DNA from: DASRDS01 sp035570055
Lineage (GTDB): Bacteria > Gemmatimonadota > Gemmatimonadetes > Gemmatimonadales > Gemmatimonadaceae
Assembly: GCA_035570055.1 (NCBI GenBank)
Contig: DATMLM010000073.1
Coordinates: 255,478 to 319,477 of the forward strand
DNA length: 64,000 nt
Direction of reading: 5' to 3'
Shown here in pieces: positions 34,243 to 41,726 of the stretch; positions within the stretch are counted from its first letter, which is position 1, and every line of letters starts with the position of its first letter. The notes beneath the pieces are model-generated. The model was not told the DNA's origin and made no database searches. It saw only the letters and a program-made list of their open reading frames with translations. The position numbers and the translations under genes are program-made.

Positions 34243-36435
34243 CTACTCAGCGACGGCCAGCGCTCTCAGCAGTTCGGGGTACGTTAGACCCGCGAGTTGG
34301 ATGAGCACTGCCCCGTGAGTCTTGATATCGCGCGCTAGCGCATCGCTCCCATAGCGCGCCATCGCACTCGCGATCTGCTGCAAGCAGTCTTTGAGTGGCG
34401 TCCCGTTGATCACGGGCGGAACGCGCTGGCCGGGGATCTCGAGCATCCGAAGCAACCCGTCAGTGATCGCGGGCCCGCCGTTGCGATGCCACACCGTGGC
34501 CATCTTACGATTCGTATTGACGAGGCTCTGCGCTTCGTCCAAGTGCTGCATGATGAGCGAGCCGTAACGCTGCCCGCCAGGAGTCGCGCCGATCTCGCTC
34601 TGCACCTGGTTGAGTCGCGCCGACTGCGGACCGCCCTCCGGAATGACACGGTGCGCGACGCGCGCGAGGGGCGCTGGCTGCGGCATCGGGGGCGGACCCA
34701 CGTCGTCCACGTCCGGCGATCCGGATTCGTCGAGCGCGGGTGCCTGGACGGTTCCGTCCGTGGTCACTAGGGTGACGGTCGTTCCAGGCCACTCCGCGGT
34801 TACCGCATCCAGAATGAACTGAATGGGTGTGGCGACGCTGACGGTGGGGGATCCACCAAACGAGATGCCGGCGACCGTCGTGGTCTGGCTCCCATCGGGG
34901 CCGGCGACGGGCGCCGTCACGACCGCCGCGCCGGAGTCTCCCTCCTGCGAAAATGGGTTGCCCCGGATCTGAAACGCATTCGTATAGTAGCGAATCAGCA
35001 TCGGCGTGTGGGGCGTTCCGGCATTCGGATGAATGGCCCATCCGGTTGGGTCACGAATAATGCCATCGGTACTGAATGCCAAAAGTGTTCCGTGATTGGG
35101 CGTCGGCGAAGACCGCCCGCGCAGCCAGAGCGGCGTCTCGCCGGTGTCGTCCGTGATGTTGTGCACGCCGACAATGCGTCCAATTTCCTGAATCTGCGCG
35201 TTGTACTGCACGCCGACGTCGAGCCCGATCAATGCCACGTCGAGGTCGAGCCGCGCGAATTCGACCCGTCCGATGCGGCGGTCGCAGCAGCGCGAGCACC
35301 ACGACGGGCAAAATCGATTGATCGGTTGACCCACTCGTCGATCGGACGTGAACTGACATTGGATCGACTCGGCGCCGGTGACCGTCACGACGTTCCCGGG
35401 CTCGGGATCGGTGGGTGTCGCGGTCACACCGTCGATCTTCAGCAAATTGATCGCGTTAGCGATGCTGTACGCCGGATTGTCGGGGCTCGCCAACGTGAAT
35501 GTGCCGTAGGTGGGAGCGATGCCACCGGGATTGATCGTGATATACGCGCCACCGTGCTCATCGAAACCACCGGACACCGTCAGCGTGAACGTCGGCGGTT
35601 GCAGGCTCGTCTGAGCCACTTCGACCTTCGTGGATGCTTTGACATCGCCGAGATTGCGGCCGAAGGGCCCGAAGAATTGGACCGGGACGGCGGCGTTGTT
35701 CACGGTGATTGTGATCGTGCTGTCGCCGGTCACCGTGGCCCAGAGTCCGTTCCCCATTTTGGTGCCGAGGTCACTCAGATAAATGGCCAGATGGTTCGCG
35801 ACATCGGCCGCGGTATCCGATGATCCGGTCAGATAAAATCCTCGGACCCGCGTATTGCCGATGTGAACCGAAGCGACGACTTGGGTGCCCGGCGTGACCG
35901 TCTGATTGGGCGGATTCGTGGCGAACGTGCGAACGTTGTCGGTCGTGTTGGCGTTTGGCGTCCACGTCAGGTTTGTCGGCTGGGCGAAGAGGTGGCTGCC
36001 GACGACATGGAAGTTGGTCACGGCATAAATCGCTTGCGCGTAGCCGTGATCGACTTCGATAAAACATCCGAGCGTGCCGTAGTTGCCGATGCCGGTGGGC
36101 TCTTGCGTCGCGTCGCTGGGTTCGACGTAGGCGCCGGCGAGGATCTGAATGCCGCCGACGAGCGGATTGTACGGACTCGTATCCTCGGCATGGTGTCGCG
36201 GAATCTCCGACTGGTACACGTCGGTCTTCACGCCATCGATTTCCGCGGGGATCAGATGCTCCGCCGCGAGATTCGCGACGGGTTGCTTCTGCTCGACGAA
36301 AACCATGATCGCAGGTTCCTGCGTGAACTGATCGCTGACGATCTTTCGACCCAGCCCCACCGCGTGCACGCCGGGGATCGCGAACAACCGCGCGCGCGCT
36401 TTCGGTAGGACTGCCTTGGCACGCGCATAGTCCAT
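34243..36435 (-). CDS. Nal1-like trypsin-fold serine protease, paralog B
   Basis: 730 aa. Same architecture as paralog A: N-terminal AIPGVHAVGLGRKI, His143 (TNFHVV), Cys cluster CPSWCSRCCDRRIG, Asp399 (LDVALIGLD), Ser501 (QEGDSGAAVV), and the conserved C-terminal region (MATVWHRNGGPAITDGLLRMLEIPGQR). ATG start 13 bases after paralog C's stop, with no promoter in the gap, so transcription comes from C. Known for Nal1-type proteins: trypsin-like serine protease fold. Activity and substrate here are inferred from the intact triad only. Confidence 0.85.
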   Translation of the reverse strand: MDYARAKAVLPKARARLFAIPGVHAVGLGRKIVSDQFTQEPAIMVFVEQKQPVANLAAEHLIPAEIDGVKTDVYQSEIPRHHAEDTSPYNPLVGGIQILAGAYVEPSDATQEPTGIGNYGTLGCFIEVDHGYAQAIYAVTNFHVVGSHLFAQPTNLTWTPNANTTDNVRTFATNPPNQTVTPGTQVVASVHIGNTRVRGFYLTGSSDTAADVANHLAIYLSDLGTKMGNGLWATVTGDSTITITVNNAAVPVQFFGPFGRNLGDVKASTKVEVAQTSLQPPTFTLTVSGGFDEHGGAYITINPGGIAPTYGTFTLASPDNPAYSIANAINLLKIDGVTATPTDPEPGNVVTVTGAESIQCQFTSDRRVGQPINRFCPSWCSRCCDRRIGRVEFARLDLDVALIGLDVGVQYNAQIQEIGRIVGVHNITDDTGETPLWLRGRSSPTPNHGTLLAFSTDGIIRDPTGWAIHPNAGTPHTPMLIRYYTNAFQIRGNPFSQEGDSGAAVVTAPVAGPDGSQTTTVAGISFGGSPTVSVATPIQFILDAVTAEWPGTTVTLVTTDGTVQAPALDESGSPDVDDVGPPPMPQPAPLARVAHRVIPEGGPQSARLNQVQSEIGATPGGQRYGSLIMQHLDEAQSLVNTNRKMATVWHRNGGPAITDGLLRMLEIPGQRVPPVINGTPLKDCLQQIASAMARYGSDALARDIKTHGAVLIQLAGLTYPELLRALAVAE

Positions 36436-36448
36436 AAGGCTGTCCCGG

Positions 36449-38575
36449 TTACTCAGCGACCTGGAGCGTTTTCAGCAACTCGGGATAGCTCAGGTGCGCG
36501 AGCTGGGTGAGCGCCGCTCCATGCGTTTTGATGTCGGCCGCCAGCGCATCGCTCCCATAGCGCGCCAGCGCGCTCGCGATCTGCTGCAAACAGTCCACGA
36601 GCGGCGCCCCGTTGATTACGGCCGGGATGCGCTGGCCAGGAATCTCGAGCATCCGAAGCAGCCCATCGGCGATCGCGGGCCCGCCGTTGCGGTGCCACAC
36701 GGTGGCCATTTTGCGATTCGTATTGACGAGGTTTTGCGCTTCGTCAACGTGCCGCATGATGAGGGAGCCGTATCGCCGTCCACCGGATGTCGCACCGATC
36801 TCACTCTGCGCCTGGTTGAGCCGCACCGACTCCGTGCCCATCGGCGTGAGATCGCGATGTGCCACGCGCGCGAGAACCGCCGGTGCCGGCCCCGGCGCCG
36901 TCACATCCTGGTCCATTTGTGTCGCGGTCTCCAGCGCGACCGACGCTTGGTTCTGCCATGCGCTGATCGCGTCGATGATCGACCCGATCGGGATGCCATA
37001 CCCGGTCTGCCCACTCCCCGCGAAGAGAAGCCCGGCGACCGTCGTCGAGCCATCGACCCCGGGCACGGGTGGTGTGACGATCGCCGCGCCGGAATCGCCG
37101 GGGCCGGCGAACACGGCTGTGTCGCCTTTGACCGCGAACGCACCGGTATAGTAGTTGTTGAACAACCGCCATTTCGGCGACGATGATCCATCGGACTCGT
37201 CCGCCACGCCTGCCATTTTCCCGCTCATATTGGCGCCCAGGAGCGTGCCTTTGGTGACGTGAGTCGTTCGCCCGCGCTTCCAGAACGGCGTCCCATTCGG
37301 GTCGAACGAGCCGTCGGTTCGCACAATGTCGTGGCGTCCCGTGATGAAGCCGATGTCCTTGACCTGCGCCCGGTACTTCTGCTGGTTATCGAGTTGGACC
37401 AGCGCGCAGTCGAGCTCGGGTCGCAAAAAAGCAAGTAACCCTATGCGATCGTCGCAGCAGCGTGAGCACCACGACGAGCAGAACGAGTTGTCGGGATGGC
37501 CCACCCGTACATCACTCATGGGCTGGCAGTCGATCGTCTGCACCGGTCCATGGATCGTGACAGTCGCGCCTGTCGCATCCGCCGTCACGCCCGGTACCTG
37601 TAGCTTGGTTATCGCGTCCGCGAGCGCACCGGCCACGGTGCTCGCCGAGTCTCCGGCTTTGGCGGCCACACACGTCCCGTGCGTCGGCTCGTTGCCGCCA
37701 AGGTTGAAGGTCGCAATGACGCCACCAAACGTGTTCGCTTTGCCGCTCAGCTGTATCGTCGGCAGCGATACCGTGGCCGTGAGCGACGAGTGCTGGTCGC
37801 CAAGGGCTGGATTGAACGCAGTGGCGATGACCGGCGTCGCGATGGTGAAGCTTCCTCCGACGGTCAAACTCCGGCCGGCCGCCGTGCACGTCATGTCGGT
37901 GTTGACGCGATTCAAATTGTCGCGAAGCTGCTTGGCCGCCGTAGTGCCATCGTCTCCCTGACCGACGACGTAGAACCCGAACAACGAGTATCCCAAGTCG
38001 GTGACGGGCACTTCCACGGCGATCAACGTGCCGGGCGTGATCAACGGATCGGATGAATTGGTCCCGAACGTGACGACGAGATCGTTTACCGTCAGTTTGA
38101 TGTTCGTATCGCGTGGCTGCGCCGGTGTGCCGAATAGGTGATAGCATGTCACCCCATAGACAGTGGGCGTCGCGGCGGCCACCCTGACAAAAAACCCGAG
38201 CGTCCCTTGCAGGCCGAGTCCCGAGCCCGGGATGATGGTGAAGGTCCCATCGGGATTCTGATCGCCTTGCCACGCGGACTCGACAGATCCCGGCGTAATC
38301 TGCACGCCACCTTGCAGCGCCTCTCCGTGCGCCTTGGGGATCTCGGTTTCGTATACGTCAGTCTTGACGCCGTCGATGACCGCCGGGATGACCTGCTCGG
38401 CCTCGAGCTCCACCAACGGCCGCTTCTTTTCGACGAACACCATGATCGCGGGTTCGTGCGTGAACTCGTCACCGACGATCTTGGTCCCGATGCCCACAGC
38501 ATGTACGCCGGAAATCCCGAATAGCCGCGCCCGCGCGGCGGGCAGTGCGGCCTTGACCCGGGTGTAGTCGGTCAC
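36449..38575 (-). CDS. Nal1-like trypsin-fold serine protease, paralog C
   Basis: 708 aa from a GTG. Triad His146 in TCYHLF (the Asn-Phe before the His is replaced by Cys-Tyr), Asp389 in LDCALVQLD and Ser495 in GPGDSGAAIV. The Cys cluster reads CSSWCSRCCDDRIG. The insert between His and Asp is beta-rich with repeats like DGTTAAKQLRDNLNRV. Most divergent of the three in the protease core but nearly identical at the C-terminus (MATVWHRNGGPAIADGLLRMLEIPGQR). First gene of the giant-protein operon; the upstream VOC gene ends 42 bp away. Confidence 0.85.
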   Translation of the reverse strand: MTDYTRVKAALPAARARLFGISGVHAVGIGTKIVGDEFTHEPAIMVFVEKKRPLVELEAEQVIPAVIDGVKTDVYETEIPKAHGEALQGGVQITPGSVESAWQGDQNPDGTFTIIPGSGLGLQGTLGFFVRVAAATPTVYGVTCYHLFGTPAQPRDTNIKLTVNDLVVTFGTNSSDPLITPGTLIAVEVPVTDLGYSLFGFYVVGQGDDGTTAAKQLRDNLNRVNTDMTCTAAGRSLTVGGSFTIATPVIATAFNPALGDQHSSLTATVSLPTIQLSGKANTFGGVIATFNLGGNEPTHGTCVAAKAGDSASTVAGALADAITKLQVPGVTADATGATVTIHGPVQTIDCQPMSDVRVGHPDNSFCSSWCSRCCDDRIGLLAFLRPELDCALVQLDNQQKYRAQVKDIGFITGRHDIVRTDGSFDPNGTPFWKRGRTTHVTKGTLLGANMSGKMAGVADESDGSSSPKWRLFNNYYTGAFAVKGDTAVFAGPGDSGAAIVTPPVPGVDGSTTVAGLLFAGSGQTGYGIPIGSIIDAISAWQNQASVALETATQMDQDVTAPGPAPAVLARVAHRDLTPMGTESVRLNQAQSEIGATSGGRRYGSLIMRHVDEAQNLVNTNRKMATVWHRNGGPAIADGLLRMLEIPGQRIPAVINGAPLVDCLQQIASALARYGSDALAADIKTHGAALTQLAHLSYPELLKTLQVAE

Positions 38576-38610
38576 GACGCGACGATGCCGCGTCGGGCAC
38601 TCGGTGTCAA
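38576..38610 (-). promoter_or_regulatory. Promoter of the giant-protein operon, leaderless geometry
   Basis: On the minus strand TTGACA (38610-38605), a 17-base spacer, CATCGT (38587-38582), six bases, then the GTG of paralog C. Spacing is identical to the promoter of paralog A, and no Shine-Dalgarno precedes the GTG. Confidence 0.65.
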
Positions 38611-38617
38611 TGGATAA

Positions 38618-39058
38618 TCACGGTAGCTCCAGACACTCGATCGTCCTCCCATCGGGATCACACGCATAGAGCGCTCTGACACCATCCCAGGCTGATCCGG
38701 GCTCGACAATCGTCACGGCTTCGGAGATCTGGCCGGCGCCGAGCCTGGCGAGTCGCTCCCGTGCCGCGTCAGCGCTATCGACGACGAACCCCAAGTGAGT
38801 ATGGCCGGGCTGGTGTCGCTCCTGCCTGAGCTGCCCTGTGACCGGGTGGACGTACTGGATAAGCTCGAGGAGTCCGCCGCCGGGTACTTCCAGATCGGCC
38901 GTCACGATACTGGCACCGGCGACGCCAGTCACCGTCTCGATCTCGTCACCGCTATTCTGCGAGCGCTCGCGCACGCGGCAGCCGAGCAATGCCGAGTAGA
39001 ACGCGATCGATGCGTCGAGATCCGACACCGTGAGGCCGACGTGATGCAAGCCGGTCAT
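38618..39058 (-). CDS. VOC-family (glyoxalase/dioxygenase-like) protein
   Basis: 146 aa. LHHVGLTVSDLDASIAFYSALLGCRV opens the first beta-alpha-beta-beta-beta unit, and HTHLGFVVDSADAARERLARLGAG with DPDGRTIECLELP the second. Metal-ligand positions are consistent with His6 (LHHVG), His-87-region (HTHLG) and Glu near the end (IECLE). Substrate unknown. Start overlaps the decarboxylase stop by 4 bp, so it belongs to the MFS-decarboxylase-VOC unit. Confidence 0.88.
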   Translation of the reverse strand: MTGLHHVGLTVSDLDASIAFYSALLGCRVRERSQNSGDEIETVTGVAGASIVTADLEVPGGGLLELIQYVHPVTGQLRQERHQPGHTHLGFVVDSADAARERLARLGAGQISEAVTIVEPGSAWDGVRALYACDPDGRTIECLELP

Positions 39059-40422
39059 AGCTCGACCTCCGGCGCGTCTGGGGCATCCCGCCCGAGCACC
39101 TCATCGAGCGTCTCATGCCGCTTGACGAGCCGGGCCCGGTTGCCGCTGACCAAGACGGTGCCGGGCCGCGCGAGCACATTGAAGTTCGTCGCGGCTGCAT
39201 CCTGATACGCGCCCGTATCCAGAAACGCGATGGTGTCGCCGGCGGCGACGCGGGGCGCCGGCACATCGCGCGCGAGAACATCGAACCCGCACGAGATGCC
39301 GACGATGTGGGCTGTCCCTGCCGGTGGCTCGTCGACGCGCGACGCGAACACGGGACGAAAGTAGGCGTGCTCGATCATCAGGTCGGGTAAGAACATCTCC
39401 GTCGTGTCGACCTCGATCCATGTGGCGGGGGTCGGTCGCGTCTGCGTTTTGACGTGACGTACGCGTGTGAGATGCAGGCCGGCGTCGGCGAACAGGCTGC
39501 GCCCGGGCTCGATCTGCAGGACGATGCCATCGGGCTCGACTCCGCCTGCCCGTAGCGCCGCGCACAACGATGTGCCGACGCACTCGGCGTACTGCTCGAT
39601 CGCCGCCGCGGGCCGCCGCTCGGGGTCCGTCGGATCTCGCGGCGCCGGGAACCCTCCGCCGATGTCGAGCTCACGCGGCCGCCACGGCGCCCACGCGCGG
39701 CAGAGCGCCGCTACCGTCGCCCCGAATCCCGCCGCCATCTTCGACCAAACCGCTGGATCCGCACTGTGTCGCCCCAGGTGCGTCATGAGCCCGCTCAGCT
39801 CCAGGTTCTTCTCGGAGAGCACCCGCAACCCAATCGCTCGTGCCGCACTCGGCTCGATCCCGGGTTTGTAGAGCTGCGCCGCATCCCGAATCGCCATGTC
39901 CGGAAAGAAGTCCGATCGCTCCGTGAGCGACTCGTGATCCGGTCGCACGCGCAGTCGAAGATGTGCTCGGAGTTGCATCGCGAGCAGCGCATCGAGCTCG
40001 GCCTCGCTGTCGAGAGTAATAGCGGTCCCAGTCTGCGCCGCTTCTCTCAGCAGCTCCGCATTTTTCGCTGATCCATTGACCGAGATCCGCTCGGCCGGCA
40101 CGCCGGCGCGCAGCGCCGCGCGCAATTCGTGCTCGCCGAACACGTCGCACCCGACGTCTTCCTCATTGAGCACGCGGCGAACCGCCAACACGTAGTTCGC
40201 TTTCAGCGACGGCAGCAGCTCGACCCGGGCTCCGGGCCAATGCTGCGCGAACGCGCGCCGTATCGCCCGGCAGTTCGCGCGCAGTTGCGCCTCCGACATG
40301 ACATAGACGGGCGTCCCGAACCGCTCGGCGATCCGAACGGTATCACACGCTTCGACCCACAGCCGCCCGTCAACGTGGCGCAGCAACCGCCGCTCGCTCG
40401 CACGACACGTGCACGACTCCAT
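39055..40422 (-). CDS. PLP fold-III amino acid decarboxylase (DapDC/ODC-like)
   Basis: 455 aa if started at the ATG at 40422; the first conserved residues begin at about 20, so a later start is possible. PLP lysine in PSLKANYV, DVFGEHELRAALRAGVP, the phosphate-binding LDIGGGFP and EPGRSLF, SCGFDVLARD (catalytic Cys region) and FLDTGAYQ fit the alanine racemase-like barrel of diaminopimelate/ornithine decarboxylases. The normal YAxKAN motif is altered to PSLKAN. It overlaps the MFS exporter gene by 53 bp and is followed by a VOC protein, an arrangement that suggests synthesis and export of a small amine or amino-acid-derived product. Confidence 0.82.
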   Translation of the reverse strand: MESCTCRASERRLLRHVDGRLWVEACDTVRIAERFGTPVYVMSEAQLRANCRAIRRAFAQHWPGARVELLPSLKANYVLAVRRVLNEEDVGCDVFGEHELRAALRAGVPAERISVNGSAKNAELLREAAQTGTAITLDSEAELDALLAMQLRAHLRLRVRPDHESLTERSDFFPDMAIRDAAQLYKPGIEPSAARAIGLRVLSEKNLELSGLMTHLGRHSADPAVWSKMAAGFGATVAALCRAWAPWRPRELDIGGGFPAPRDPTDPERRPAAAIEQYAECVGTSLCAALRAGGVEPDGIVLQIEPGRSLFADAGLHLTRVRHVKTQTRPTPATWIEVDTTEMFLPDLMIEHAYFRPVFASRVDEPPAGTAHIVGISCGFDVLARDVPAPRVAAGDTIAFLDTGAYQDAAATNFNVLARPGTVLVSGNRARLVKRHETLDEVLGRDAPDAPEVEL

Positions 40423-41521
40423 AGCACAGCGCCGCCAACGTCGCCGCACTGCCCGACAGCACCAGCACCGCCGGATATCCTAGCCCGAGGTCCAACAGCT
40501 TCCCGGCCGCCGCCGGCCCGATCGCGAGCGCGATGCCTTGCGCGCCCGGCACGAGCGCTGCCCCGCGTCCGCTCGGATCCACGAACGCGAGCGTGCCGAG
40601 TTGAAAGATGTCGATAAAATTCCACGCGACCTGCAGGACGACGAGCGTGAGCACATACATGACGGCGTGCGGCGACACGCTGTGCACGAGCAACGTCAGC
40701 GAAAAGATCGCGAGCGCCGCCAACAGGGGCCGCGATTGTCCCATGCTCCGGCTGATCCGAAACGCCGCGACACAACCGAGGCTCGACAGCAGGACGCTGG
40801 CCGTCAACAGGTGGTGCACCGTATCGGGCGTGAGCCCGAACGTGATGCCCATGCGTTCCGCGTACGCCCAGTAACTCCCGATCGCGACATACACAAAGGC
40901 CACCGCCGCGAGACAAAGCGCCGGCAATACCACGCCGTCATTGATCTGCGTCCGCTCGACGCTCGGCATTTCCGGCCGGCGTGCGCCGAGCGCCGGCACC
41001 ATGGCCAACGTCGCGGCCAGCACGACCGCGATCGAGACGAAGAGTCCCGCGGGTCCCCACCGCGCATCGATGGCCGGAAACGCGGCCAGCACGATGGCAT
41101 TCGCAACGACCTGCGCGAAGATCAGTATCGAAAACCCTCGCGCTGTATCCGTCTGATAGCAGAGGAGCGCCAACGATGACGAATAGATGGCCCCTGACGC
41201 CAGCCCAGCTCCAAACCGGAGCACACACAGTGGCCCGAGCGCATGAAACCACAGGCACAGCGTATTGAACACAACGCCAAGCACGACCGCGCCAGCCGTA
41301 TATCGCCGCCAGTTTACGCGAGTCGCCCACGCCGACGTCGTGATGGCGCCAACGCACAGGCCGGCGAGATCTATGGATGTGATATATCCCGCGTACGCGG
41401 CACTATACCCCCAATGATCCTGCAGCGCGCCGACGATGATCGGCATGCCGAGGATTTGGATGACGCCACCGAGGCCCAAGGCGATCTGTGCCCAGAACAC
41501 TCGGCCTGAGTCGGAGGTCAT
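40370..41521 (-). CDS. MFS transporter
   Basis: 383 aa from the ATG of MTSDSGRVFWAQIALG; the longer frame lacks hydrophobic content. Twelve hydrophobic segments can be followed, beginning VFWAQIALGLGGVIQILGMPIIVGA, with a RINWRRY-like loop (ATRVNWRRYTAG) after helix 2 and FGAGLASGAIY in helix 4. Cytoplasmic membrane secondary transporter, direction and substrate unknown. First gene of a unit with a PLP decarboxylase and a VOC protein, so export of their product is plausible. Confidence 0.85.
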   Translation of the reverse strand: MTSDSGRVFWAQIALGLGGVIQILGMPIIVGALQDHWGYSAAYAGYITSIDLAGLCVGAITTSAWATRVNWRRYTAGAVVLGVVFNTLCLWFHALGPLCVLRFGAGLASGAIYSSSLALLCYQTDTARGFSILIFAQVVANAIVLAAFPAIDARWGPAGLFVSIAVVLAATLAMVPALGARRPEMPSVERTQINDGVVLPALCLAAVAFVYVAIGSYWAYAERMGITFGLTPDTVHHLLTASVLLSSLGCVAAFRISRSMGQSRPLLAALAIFSLTLLVHSVSPHAVMYVLTLVVLQVAWNFIDIFQLGTLAFVDPSGRGAALVPGAQGIALAIGPAAAGKLLDLGLGYPAVLVLSGSAATLAALCYGVVHVSCERAAVAAPR

Positions 41522-41726
41522 GACAGTCGCAATCTGACGGGCAGCGACTCGTGGGACGAGGGCTTGGCGCCGAGCCGCGGCGTCACGGGCTAGCTCGTAT
41601 GCGCGTTTCCGGGACGCCGCCGGCCGCAAGCGAACACGCTTCCGAGGCGTCCCACGCGCAACACGCCGTCGATCAACGCGTTACCCGCGCGCCCGGTTGG
41701 CCTCGTTCTGGCAATGGGCGCTCATC

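Noticed and set aside
19433..38575. Contractile injection system or phage-tail cluster
   Set aside because: No tube, sheath, baseplate, spike, tape-measure or AAA ATPase was recognised among the eight proteins, so the size and co-transcription alone do not support it.
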